Source: HGM10836 sp045580645 (GTDB taxonomy: Bacteria > Bacillota_I > Bacilli_A > RF39 > UBA660). Taken from it: a stretch of 13,537 nucleotides of DNA. Made by a program: the position numbers and the translations under genes. The first letter of the stretch is position 1. Each line of letters begins with the position of its first letter. The stretch is from the NCBI GenBank assembly GCA_045580645.1, contig JAZNOG010000080.1:1-13537 (forward strand), in the 5' to 3' direction. This document shows positions 1-6,659 of the stretch, in pieces. Below the pieces are notes generated by a model. It did not search any database and was not told the origin of the DNA. It saw nothing but the letters and a program-made list of their open reading frames with translations.

Positions 1-283
1 CAATTAACAAAGATAATGAAACATTTACTATGTTTTCACTATTAAAAGTTTCATTAGACAATTTAATTGCATTATTAGAAACATCATAATAATTAAATAT
101 ATCTTCATTAGTTGTAACAATATAAATGTTTTCTTTCTTAGATTTTTCTAAAACCTTTTTACAAGCCTCAAAACCACTTATGTCAGTGGAAATATCAAAA
201 TATTTATTTAACTTAAATTGCATATAAAATCTAACAAATACTGAAAATATAACAATTAATGTAAAAACTACATAATAAATCAT
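1..283 (-). CDS. YugP-like neutral zinc metallopeptidase, 5' part only (window edge)
   Basis: This is the N-terminal 94 residues of a protein that continues beyond base 1. It starts MIYYVVFTLIVIFSVFVRFY, a single N-terminal membrane helix, followed by FDISTDISGFEACKKVLEKS and later YYDVSNNAIKLSNETFNSEN. This pattern (N-terminal helix, 'G.ea...ilek' helix, 'D...n.ikLs...f.s.s' strand) matches the YugP/Zn_peptidase_2 family, in which the zinc-binding HExxH follows a few residues after the point where the window ends. The catalytic motif is therefore not visible and the call rests on the N-terminal pattern. The ATG lies 9 bases past the cysS stop, and the SD-like AGGGTGAT overlaps that stop, so it is probably translated with cysS from one mRNA. 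Function in the family is poorly known (membrane-associated peptidase). Confidence 0.62.
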   Translation of the reverse strand, partial: MIYYVVFTLIVIFSVFVRFYMQFKLNKYFDISTDISGFEACKKVLEKSKKENIYIVTTNEDIFNYYDVSNNAIKLSNETFNSENIVNVSLSLLI

Positions 284-292
284 AAAATCACC

Positions 293-1672
293 CTAGAACT
301 CGTATTTAGTTCCCTCTTTTGTATCAATTAATTTAATACCTTGTTTTAATAATTCATCTCTAATTTCATCAGCTTTTGCATAATTTTTATTTGCCTTAAA
401 TAAATTTCTTTCTTCTATTTTACTTAAAATGTATTCTTCATCTAATTTTAAAACTTTATCATTTTTTAATAAATCTAAAGATAAAACTTCATCATATAAA
501 GATATTATTTCTTTTTTTGTTCTTTCATTCAAATTATTATCCTTTAAAACATCATATACAAGTGATAACATTGATGAAGTATTAAAATCATTTCCAATAG
601 CAAGGGCAAATTTTTCCCTATATAATGTGGTCATTTCATGGTTAATTTCTCCTTCATCGCTAAGTCTTAAAACCTTATTTTTAAGTTTCAAATAAGCATT
701 TTGAGCAGCATCTAAAGATTCATAAGAGAAAACTAATTGATTTCTATAATGAGAACCTAAACAAAAATATCTATAACTTAAAGGATTATATCCCTTACTC
801 TCAAGTAAATTAACAGTTAAAAATTCTCCACTTGACTTACTCATTTTACCAGACTTAGTATTTAAATGTTCACAGTGCATCCAATAATTGCACCATTTAT
901 GTCCTAAATAAGCTTCACTTTGCGCAATTTCATTAGTATGATGTGGAAATATATTATCAACTCCACCACAATGAATATCTAAATATTCTCCTAAAAAAGT
1001 AAGAGCTAAAACAGAACATTCTATATGCCATCCAGGATAACCAACACCAAAAGGACTATCCCATTTTTGATCTTGATCTTCAAATTTAGACTTAGTAAAC
1101 CAAAGCCCAAAATCATAAGGATTTTTTTTAGCCTTATCTTCTTCTACATCTTCTCTAGCACCTATAATTAACTCTTCATTACCAGATAATTCATAATAAT
1201 TATTAGCGCGTGAAACATCAAAATAAATATTACCACCTGAAGAATATGCAAAACCTTTTTCAATTAATGCTTCAATTATTTTAATATAATTATCAATATG
1301 ATCAGTAGCATTTTCCACTATTTCAGGTCTTTTTATATTAAGTTTCTTGCAATCTTCAAAAAAAGCTTCAGTATAAAAATTCGCAATTTGTCTTGGTGTC
1401 TTATTCTCTCTTTTAGCGCCTTCTACCATTTTATCATTACCAGATTCGCCATCATTGACCATATGACCAACATCAGTAATATTCATTGCCCTTTTTACAT
1501 TATATCCACAAAATCTTAAACCTTTTTCCAATATATCTTCGAAAATATAAGTTCTCAAATTTCCAATATGCGCATAATGATAAACAGTTGGACCACATGT
1601 ATAAATTTTAACTACATCATCATTTGGTTTAAATTCCTCTATTTTTTTTGTAAGTGTATTATATATTTTCAT
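293..1672 (-). CDS. cysS: Cysteinyl-tRNA synthetase
   Basis: Class I aminoacyl-tRNA synthetase that charges tRNA-Cys with cysteine in the cytoplasm. The 459-residue product is of normal length for the family. The HIGH signature is HIGN at residues 35-38 and the KMSKS loop is exact at 276-280. The zinc site that selects cysteine is complete: Cys26 (TCGPT), Cys219 (IECS), His244 and Glu248 (PHHTNE). The C-terminal helical DALR-like region follows, ending with KADEIRDELLKQGI, the usual CysS tail. The start is supported by GAGGTGAT seven bases from the ATG. It lies just downstream of the AbiE toxin remnant, with a candidate promoter inside that remnant; there is no room for a T-box leader. A YugP-like gene follows closely. 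In Bacilli cysS commonly follows gltX-cysE, which are absent here. Confidence 0.97.
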   Translation of the reverse strand: MKIYNTLTKKIEEFKPNDDVVKIYTCGPTVYHYAHIGNLRTYIFEDILEKGLRFCGYNVKRAMNITDVGHMVNDGESGNDKMVEGAKRENKTPRQIANFYTEAFFEDCKKLNIKRPEIVENATDHIDNYIKIIEALIEKGFAYSSGGNIYFDVSRANNYYELSGNEELIIGAREDVEEDKAKKNPYDFGLWFTKSKFEDQDQKWDSPFGVGYPGWHIECSVLALTFLGEYLDIHCGGVDNIFPHHTNEIAQSEAYLGHKWCNYWMHCEHLNTKSGKMSKSSGEFLTVNLLESKGYNPLSYRYFCLGSHYRNQLVFSYESLDAAQNAYLKLKNKVLRLSDEGEINHEMTTLYREKFALAIGNDFNTSSMLSLVYDVLKDNNLNERTKKEIISLYDEVLSLDLLKNDKVLKLDEEYILSKIEERNLFKANKNYAKADEIRDELLKQGIKLIDTKEGTKYEF

Positions 1673-1750
1673 TTCATCACCTCAAATTTAATAACACTAT
1701 ATTATATGTTTATATAAAAATTATATAAAACAATAAAATATCTCACAAAA

Positions 1751-1779
1751 ATTATACCAAAAAAAAAGAAAGTATACAA
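1751..1779 (-). promoter_or_regulatory. Candidate cysS promoter with extended -10
   Basis: Reading the minus strand, a perfect TATAAT (1756-1751) is preceded by TGG, giving an extended -10 (TGn), and by a weak -35 TTGTAT (1779-1774) at a 17-base spacing. It lies inside the remnant toxin frame, about 80 bases before the cysS ATG. A second TATAAT at 1706-1701 with a poor -35 (TTTATA) is an alternative. In DNA this AT-rich, chance matches are common, so confidence is moderate. Confidence 0.45.
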
Positions 1780-1805
1780 CAAAAGAAAATCTACTAAAAA
1801 GTAGA
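1780..1805 (-). terminator. Weak hairpin with T-rich tail after the toxin remnant
   Basis: On the minus strand TCTACT-TTTT-AGTAGA (1805-1790) forms a 6-bp stem with a 4-base loop and is followed by TTTTCTTTT. This could act as a weak intrinsic terminator for abiEi transcripts, but the stem is short and AT-rich compared with the other terminators in the window. Confidence 0.25.
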
Positions 1806-1984
1806 CCATCAAATATACATAACTCGATCTTTTGACAAAACTACTGAAAAAAATCAAATTATCTTTATATTTACTAGCAAATAACCTCTCAATAAATGTT
1901 TCATACATATAATTTCTAAGCAATGAATTAAAATTGATGTTTTCTTTTTTCGAAAGATATTTTAATTTATCTTTTAATTGCATA

Positions 1985-2611
1985 CTATTCATAATACATC
2001 CCCACAAAATTAATAACATCATTGTAAATCCCCATTTTTTTAGCATATGAAGAAAGTTTATCAATCGATATATTTTTACTTTTCAAATACATTCTAACAG
2101 ATTTTTTAACTTGTTCAAAATCAAGTTTTTTTCTGCATTTAATAATATCACAAATGCATCTTTCCGGATCATAAACCCTTATTTTATTACCAAAAGGTGT
2201 TTCAATAGTGGTAAGTCCAATATCAAGATACTCCTTCTTAGTCTTAAATACATCATGATTTTTATCTATACTATCAACATGATAATTATAATCTACAGTA
2301 ATATCAAAATAATTTGGAAATACCTCAGTAAGATTATAAAAATAAAGTGCAGTCATATGTGAAAAAATACACTTAGAATATTTAAGTTGAAAAACATAAT
2401 AAACATCAGGAACTTCTTTAACATCTAGATATATACCTCTATCAATTTTTTCAATTATATTTTTCTCCTGAAGAATATTTAGATATTCTCTACTTAAACC
2501 AAGTTCAGTAACCATTTTAGAAGTAATATAACCATTATTGTTCTTCATTAGTTCCATAATAATTTCAATATTACTCTCTCTTTTAAATTCTTCAACAGTC
2601 ATCGTTTTCAT
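1985..2611 (-). CDS. AbiEi-family antitoxin / transcriptional autorepressor
   Basis: The 208-residue protein has the layout of AbiEi antitoxins of type IV toxin-antitoxin systems: an N-terminal winged helix-turn-helix (about residues 13-60, with ITSKMVTELGLSREYLNILQ as the recognition region and IEKIDRGIYL as the wing), then the AbiEi domain with YYVFQLKYSKCIFSHMTALY (residues 71-90) and the IRVYDPERCICDII core (144-157). Known AbiEi proteins repress their own promoter by binding inverted repeats and counteract AbiEii without direct contact. Both roles fit: a large inverted repeat surrounds the promoter, and an AbiEii stub overlaps the 3' end. The start chosen is the ATG at 2611, six bases after a GGAGG SD. 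An in-frame ATG at 2635 lies upstream of the predicted transcription start, within the operator, and is rejected. The gene is intact while its toxin is not, so it is an orphan antitoxin or repurposed repressor. Confidence 0.87.
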   Translation of the reverse strand: MKTMTVEEFKRESNIEIIMELMKNNNGYITSKMVTELGLSREYLNILQEKNIIEKIDRGIYLDVKEVPDVYYVFQLKYSKCIFSHMTALYFYNLTEVFPNYFDITVDYNYHVDSIDKNHDVFKTKKEYLDIGLTTIETPFGNKIRVYDPERCICDIIKCRKKLDFEQVKKSVRMYLKSKNISIDKLSSYAKKMGIYNDVINFVGMYYE

Positions 2612-2616
2612 AAATA

Positions 2617-2624
2617 TCCTCCTT
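2617..2624 (-). promoter_or_regulatory. Ribosome binding site that fixes the abiEi start
   Basis: The minus strand reads AAGGAGGA, with the GGAGG core six bases from the ATG at 2611. It overlaps the end of the downstream operator arm, so a bound repressor or a folded transcript could also affect ribosome access (inference). Confidence 0.85.
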
Positions 2625-2668
2625 GACAACCACACCTATATTTTATCCTTTTTAGGTGTAGTTGTCAA
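2623..2668 (-). promoter_or_regulatory. 16-bp inverted repeat, probable AbiEi operator
   Basis: On the minus strand the arms are TTGACAACTACACCTA (2668-2653) and TAGGTGTGGTTGTCAA (2638-2623), complementary at 15 of 16 positions, separated by 14 bases. Arm centres are 30 bp apart, close to three helical turns. The upstream arm contains the -35 box and the gap contains the -10 box, so a protein bound to both arms would block RNA polymerase. AbiEi proteins are known to bind such paired inverted repeats at their own promoters; that AbiEi is the ligand here is an inference. There is no T-tract after the downstream arm, so it is not a terminator. Confidence 0.85.
2640..2668 (-). promoter_or_regulatory. 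abiEi promoter
   Basis: On the minus strand TTGACA (2668-2663, perfect -35) is followed after exactly 17 bases by TAAAAT (2645-2640, 5/6 -10). Transcription is expected to begin near 2633, giving a leader of about 22 bases before the ATG at 2611. It is the best -35 in the window and lies wholly inside the inverted repeat. Confidence 0.88.
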
Positions 2669-2679
2669 TACTTATTTTT

Positions 2680-2704
2680 AAAAAAAACGCCATACTAGCG
2701 TTTT
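2680..2704 (-). terminator. Intrinsic terminator of clpC
   Basis: On the minus strand AAAACGC-TAGTATG-GCGTTTT (2704-2684) forms a 7-bp stem and runs into a T-tract of eight (2687-2680). The 5' arm overlaps the clpC stop codon (2705-2703). Confidence 0.85.
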
Positions 2705-5000
2705 ATACAACTGGAACATTTAAACTATTTATGTTAATAACCTTATTACCAAGCATTATTTCATCAACAATTATACTTTCTAAACTAGAATCAATTATCA
2801 TATCTACCTTCCTAGCGCCATAATTTTCATAATCACATTTTTCCTTAATCAAATCAACAACTTTTTTACCTATTTTTAAACTTATTCCATCTTTCTTATA
2901 ATTATCCTTAATAATTTTTAATTTAGAACTTATAATTTCAGAAATTACAACATCACTTATTTTATTAAAATATATAATTTTATTAATTCTATTTAAAAAT
3001 TCCATTCCAAAAAACAACTTTAATTGTTCATCACTTTCTTTTTTTAATTCCTCTGTAAAACCAAGATTTTTCTTATTAAACCCTACATTAGAAGTCATAA
3101 TTATAATAGTATTATCAAATCTAATTACTTCTCCTTTTGAATTTTTCGCTTTTCCTTCATCTAAAATTTGTAAAAATAAACTAATAACATTAGAGTTTGC
3201 TTTATCTATTTCATCTAACAAAAGCACAGAATAAGGTTTATCTTTTACCTCTTCAAAAACATTATTACTATCATCATACCCAACATACCCAGGAGGTGAC
3301 CCAATAATCTTACTTATAGAATGTTCTTCCTTAAATTCAGTCATATCAAGTCTAATTAAATTAGATTCTCCATATATTCTTTTAGCATATTCCTTAGCAA
3401 GCAAAGTCTTACCAACACCAGTAGACCCAACAAACAAAAATGAATAAGGTTTATTATTTTTCTTATAACCATACTTTATTTTTTTAGTAACATTCAAAAG
3501 TTCATTTATACCTTCTTCTTGCCCTAAAACAATATTATATAACTTATTAAAATTGTTTAAAAAACTACCACCATCACTAAGTGGAATTTTAGATTTTTTT
3601 TCTACTACTTTTTTAACATGTTCCAGTGTTACAACAGAATATTTTTCATCGGAATTAGTCATTTCAATTTTATTTTTTTTACTTTGAAGACTCATTTCCT
3701 TTTTCCTATATTTATACGCTAATGAAAAATCATTTGAAATAATAGAACTATTCTTTTTCTTAATAATTTCATTTAATTCAAAATTTAATCTATCCAAAAC
3801 TTTACTATTGTTTAAACTTGAAATAGATACAAAAGAACAAACTTCATCTAAAACATCAATTGCCTTATCTGGCATTTTTCTATCATAAATATATTTATTA
3901 GTTAAATAAATAATATTGTCTAAAATTTCATCACTAATTTCTACTTTGTGAAATTTTTCATATATAGGCCTCAACTTAAATAAAATATTTTTTACAACGT
4001 CTAAACTCGGTTCTGAAACATCAACAGTTTGAAATCTACGAGATAAAGCCTTATCACTTTCAATAAACTTCTTATATTCTTCAGTAGTAGTCGCACCAAT
4101 TACTTTAATTTTGCCCCTAGCAAGAGCAGGTTTTAATATATTCGAAGCATCAATTGCACCTTCTGCCCCCCCAGCACCAACTAAAGTATGAATTTCATCA
4201 ATAAACAAAACAATATCACTATTATCTTCAAGTTCCCTAATAATTTTTCCTATTCTCTCTTCAAATTCACCGCGATACTTAGTGCCTGCAACTAAACTAG
4301 CCATAGACACAGAAATGATTTTTTTATTTATCAAATTATCAGGAACACTATGCTCTTCAATTAAACGAGCAAGTTCTTCAACAATTGCAGTTTTTCCTAC
4401 ACCAGCTGAACCTATTAATAAAGGATTATTTTTATTTCTTCTAGATAAAATCTCTATAACCCTATTAAGTTCTTCTTCTCTTCCGACAACCGGATCAATT
4501 TCACCACTTTTATACTTCTCATTTAAATTAACCCCAAAAGAATCAACAATTAACTTATTTGTTTTAGAACAAACAGCAGAAGAAACACTAAAACTATCAT
4601 ACAATTCATCAATATCAACATTCATTCCTAATAATAACCTAATTGCAACACCTTCCCCTTCTTCAAAAATTGAAAATAACAGAGAATCAATACCAATTAA
4701 AGATTTAGAATTTTCAGAAATTTCTAAAGAAACATTCTCTAAAATATTTCTTAATAAAGGAGTATACAAATAAAAATCATTTGAACTATTACCAACACCA
4801 ACAACTTTAATAAGCTCATTTTTAAAAGTTTTATACGTGATACCAAGTTTTTCGAGTTTTTTAACATTATCAGTCTTCCCATATTTTAATATAGATAAAA
4901 ATAAATGTTCACTCCCTATATAAGGGTGATGTAACTCTTGCATTTCTTTCTTCATATTTTCTAATACTTTCTTTGCCTCATCATCAAATTTTGAAAACAT
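2703..5000 (-). CDS. clpC: ClpC-type AAA+ protease ATPase subunit
   Basis: Hsp100 unfoldase that feeds substrates to ClpP. The 765-residue product has, in order: a Clp-N repeat domain (1-140); NBD1 with Walker A GSAGVGKT (197-204), pore loop KYRG (241-244), Walker B VLFIDEIH (264-271) and SRRF (320-323); a short UVR-like middle segment (about 421-440) rather than ClpB's long coiled coil; NBD2 with Walker A GSTGVGKT (525-532), pore loop GYVG (571-574), Walker B VLLLDEID (592-599) and sensor-2 GARK (728-731). An LGF tripeptide at 646-648 sits where the ClpP-docking loop occurs, supporting a ClpP partner. Walker A1 reads GSAG, not the usual GEPG. The start is the ATG at 5000, seven bases after GGGAGG; a TTG at 5015 overlaps that SD and is rejected. 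ctsR, mcsA and mcsB, its usual operon partners, are absent, and I see no CtsR-box tandem repeat or CIRCE element in the short upstream gap, nor a convincing promoter. Confidence 0.93.
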   Translation of the reverse strand: MFSKFDDEAKKVLENMKKEMQELHHPYIGSEHLFLSILKYGKTDNVKKLEKLGITYKTFKNELIKVVGVGNSSNDFYLYTPLLRNILENVSLEISENSKSLIGIDSLLFSIFEEGEGVAIRLLLGMNVDIDELYDSFSVSSAVCSKTNKLIVDSFGVNLNEKYKSGEIDPVVGREEELNRVIEILSRRNKNNPLLIGSAGVGKTAIVEELARLIEEHSVPDNLINKKIISVSMASLVAGTKYRGEFEERIGKIIRELEDNSDIVLFIDEIHTLVGAGGAEGAIDASNILKPALARGKIKVIGATTTEEYKKFIESDKALSRRFQTVDVSEPSLDVVKNILFKLRPIYEKFHKVEISDEILDNIIYLTNKYIYDRKMPDKAIDVLDEVCSFVSISSLNNSKVLDRLNFELNEIIKKKNSSIISNDFSLAYKYRKKEMSLQSKKNKIEMTNSDEKYSVVTLEHVKKVVEKKSKIPLSDGGSFLNNFNKLYNIVLGQEEGINELLNVTKKIKYGYKKNNKPYSFLFVGSTGVGKTLLAKEYAKRIYGESNLIRLDMTEFKEEHSISKIIGSPPGYVGYDDSNNVFEEVKDKPYSVLLLDEIDKANSNVISLFLQILDEGKAKNSKGEVIRFDNTIIIMTSNVGFNKKNLGFTEELKKESDEQLKLFFGMEFLNRINKIIYFNKISDVVISEIISSKLKIIKDNYKKDGISLKIGKKVVDLIKEKCDYENYGARKVDMIIDSSLESIIVDEIMLGNKVININSLNVPVV

Positions 5001-5007
5001 ATATTTT

Positions 5008-5013
5008 CCTCCC
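5008..5013 (-). promoter_or_regulatory. Ribosome binding site that fixes the clpC start
   Basis: The minus strand reads GGGAGG seven bases before the ATG at 5000. Because it lies just after the alternative TTG at 5015 and would be inside that longer frame, it favours the ATG, which also gives the family-typical N-terminus MFSKFDDEAKK. Confidence 0.85.
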
Positions 5014-5062
5014 AATATTATTTTATGTATATATTGAAAATATAATATTTTTTTTAATCAAC

Positions 5063-5089
5063 AAAAAAAGTGCATTATTTTGCACTTTT
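5063..5089 (-). terminator. Intrinsic terminator of the YfcC-like permease gene
   Basis: On the minus strand AAAAGTGCA-AAATAA-TGCACTTTT (5089-5066) is a perfect 9-bp stem with a 6-base loop, followed by a T-tract ending at 5063. It lies 13 bases past the stop codon and separates the permease from clpC. Confidence 0.9.
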
Positions 5090-5102
5090 AAATAACTATT
5101 AA

Positions 5103-6551
5103 CTATATCAATAACATTATAATAAATACTATGAATGATACAATTAATAAAGATAAAAATAATTTCCAAATAAATTTAATCCATGTCTTATAACTTACTT
5201 CTGTAATAGATAATGAAGTAAGAAGTAAAACACTAGTTGGACCAATTAACATTACTAAAGCATATAAGTTAGTAAAAATTATATCAACTAAAGGTAACAT
5301 TGTAGAATCTTCTACAGTAGATGAAAAACTATATAATACATAATATGCATAATAGTAATAATCTGCATAAAAAACACTACTAATAATTGAATATAATCCA
5401 CTTATTGCAATATTAAATGTATCTGTCAATCCAGTAAGTAAATTAGTTAAATAACTTAAAACTGGATAATAGAAAGTAAATACAAATACTGAATACGCAA
5501 GAAGTGCAAGAACAGCTGGAACCATATATTCTTTGATGCCTTTAACAAATGCTTCAAAAGCATCACTTAATTTTACCTTATAGAAAATACATAATAAAAC
5601 TGATGCAAAAATTAGTAATACTGAATAATATTGGAATCTAGTTGGAGCACTCCATGTTCCAAATGCTTCCATTCCACCAAATATAGCAGATACTGGAGCA
5701 AAATCCTTTATATTCCAACCCATAATAGATTCATGAGCAGTTAAAAACCAATTTGTTTTAAATATATTACCCCAAGAAGTTGTTCCAAGAATAAATACTA
5801 AGAATAATAATCCTAAAACAACATAAATAGGCCAAACATATTTCTTTCCTTCTGACTTTTCTTCTATTTTTGCTTCTGGATTTTTAACAATTAATTTTAC
5901 TTTTTTCTTATCTTCTTTTTGAGAATCCAATCTCTTATTATCATTATCCTTCTTAATATAGAATAAAATAAATGCAATGAGAAGGCCTAAACCTAATACA
6001 AATAAAATTATTTTTGCCAAAATTTCAGAAGTAGCACTAATACCAAGCATTGAACTATTAACACCATATAATGTTCCTGCAACAGTAGCGCCATACATAC
6101 CTATAATAGTAGAACCAAATGTAGAAGCAAGAGCTACTAATTTGTCATATCCCATCATTAAAATAATTGATATTACAAATGGGAAAACTATTAAAAGTCC
6201 AAGTTCAAGACCTGTAATAGATGATATAATAGCCATTAAAACAATAATAGCTATTAAGAATAATTTTTTTCTATCCTTAATTTTATCAACTATTAAACTA
6301 AGAGATTTATCATACACACCAGTTTTTTCTAAAATTGCATAAAAACCTCCAACTAGCAATATGAATACTAAATTATTACCAAAACCAGAGAATGTTTCAA
6401 CAAGTTTAAGTCCAGTATTAACAAAACCAATTTGAAAACCTAAAGTTTCTGTCTCTCCACAAATGCTAGCAATAATTGGAACTATCCAAGATAATAATAT
6501 ATACCCTAAAATGACAATTCCAACAACTTTAAATAAATTGTTTTTCTTCAT
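5103..6551 (-). CDS. YfcC-like membrane permease (ion transporter superfamily)
   Basis: An integral membrane protein of 482 residues with about 12 hydrophobic segments (for example 8-28, 60-77, 96-133, 140-162, 174-199, 238-258, 308-325, 342-363, 425-447, 458-482) in two halves joined by a highly charged cytoplasmic loop (200-236, rich in Lys, Asp and Glu). The motif LVGGFYAILEKTGVYD (66-81), the GLELGLLIVFPFV segment and KGIKEYMVPAVLALLAYSVF (337-356) resemble YfcC/DcuC-type carriers of the ion transporter superfamily, which include uptake systems for dicarboxylates, peptides or amino acids. The substrate cannot be told from sequence. The ATG at 6551 is preceded by AGGAGG at seven bases. The gene has its own candidate promoter and a strong terminator, so it is a single-gene unit inserted between lysS and clpC. 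Confidence is high that it is a permease, moderate on family. Confidence 0.72.
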   Translation of the reverse strand: MKKNNLFKVVGIVILGYILLSWIVPIIASICGETETLGFQIGFVNTGLKLVETFSGFGNNLVFILLVGGFYAILEKTGVYDKSLSLIVDKIKDRKKLFLIAIIVLMAIISSITGLELGLLIVFPFVISIILMMGYDKLVALASTFGSTIIGMYGATVAGTLYGVNSSMLGISATSEILAKIILFVLGLGLLIAFILFYIKKDNDNKRLDSQKEDKKKVKLIVKNPEAKIEEKSEGKKYVWPIYVVLGLLFLVFILGTTSWGNIFKTNWFLTAHESIMGWNIKDFAPVSAIFGGMEAFGTWSAPTRFQYYSVLLIFASVLLCIFYKVKLSDAFEAFVKGIKEYMVPAVLALLAYSVFVFTFYYPVLSYLTNLLTGLTDTFNIAISGLYSIISSVFYADYYYYAYYVLYSFSSTVEDSTMLPLVDIIFTNLYALVMLIGPTSVLLLTSLSITEVSYKTWIKFIWKLFLSLLIVSFIVFIIMLLI

Positions 6552-6571
6552 TCTATCTCCTCCTAAATATA

Positions 6572-6580
6572 ATTATCACA
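6572..6580 (-). promoter_or_regulatory. Candidate extended -10 promoter for the permease gene
   Basis: On the minus strand TGT-GATAAT (6580-6572) is an extended -10 with a 5/6 hexamer. At 17-base spacing the -35 falls in an A/T-rich run with no good match. The predicted start would leave a very short leader before the SD (6564-6559). Confidence 0.4.
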
Positions 6581-6626
6581 CTTTTTTAAAAAAAAATAAA
6601 GAAAAATCTATAAAAAATGCCTTTTG

Positions 6627-6654
6627 AAAAAAAATATCACTTTAAAAGTGACAT
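6627..6654 (-). terminator. Intrinsic terminator of the dusB-lysS operon
   Basis: On the minus strand ATGTCACTT-TTA-AAGTGATAT (6654-6634) forms a 9-bp stem including one G-U pair, followed by eight T (6634-6627). It begins five bases after the lysS stop codon. Confidence 0.85.
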
Positions 6655-6659
6655 TTTAA

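Larger units (their letters stand above)
1702..1992 (-). pseudogene. Truncated AbiEii toxin (nucleotidyltransferase) remnant
   Basis: The reading frame opens MNSMQLKDKLKYLSKKENIN and continues to SKYKDNLIF (residues 1-48), which matches the very N-terminus of AbiEii toxins (type IV AbiE system; usual form MNxMQLKxKIKNLAKEKNI...ERxxxSKYKxNFILKGG). Intact AbiEii proteins are roughly 250-300 residues, with the GG..LL / D.D nucleotidyltransferase motifs starting immediately after this point. Here those motifs are absent and the frame runs into a 48-residue Phe/Tyr/Leu/Val-rich tail with no family resemblance before TAA. The break is near base 1849; I see no continuation in the other two frames, so a deletion rather than a simple frameshift is likely. 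The ATG at 1992 overlaps the abiEi stop (TAG, 1985-1987), the coupled arrangement expected of abiEi-abiEii. An upstream in-frame start at 2064 is inside abiEi and unlikely. A toxic activity is not expected. Confidence 0.78.

Noticed and set aside
1709..1729. AT-only inverted repeat TTTATATA-N5-TATATAAA upstream of cysS
   Set aside because: All A/T arms in very AT-rich DNA; expected by chance and with no T-tract or conserved sequence to suggest a riboswitch or operator.
1673..1760. T-box leader for cysS
   Set aside because: The gap is far too short and has no T-box sequence or specifier hairpin.
1993..2064. Longer start for the toxin stub at 2064
   Set aside because: It is within abiEi, has no family resemblance (MINFLHMLKKWGF...), and AbiEii proteins begin at the MNxMQLK methionine found at 1992.
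2612..2635. Longer abiEi start at 2635 (MWLSRRIF...)
   Set aside because: It lies upstream of the transcription start predicted from the TTGACA/TAAAAT promoter and inside the operator; the ATG at 2611 has an ideal SD.
4282..4773. 163-residue plus-strand open frame opposite clpC
   Set aside because: Mirror frame of a well-conserved gene; product has no recognisable family and no SD-supported start.
5014..5062. clpC promoter in the gap before its SD
   Set aside because: Several TATATT/TAAAAT-like strings occur, but none has a matching -35 at proper spacing; left unassigned.
5977..6342. 121-residue plus-strand open frame opposite the permease gene
   Set aside because: Antisense shadow of a hydrophobic coding region, without its own signals.
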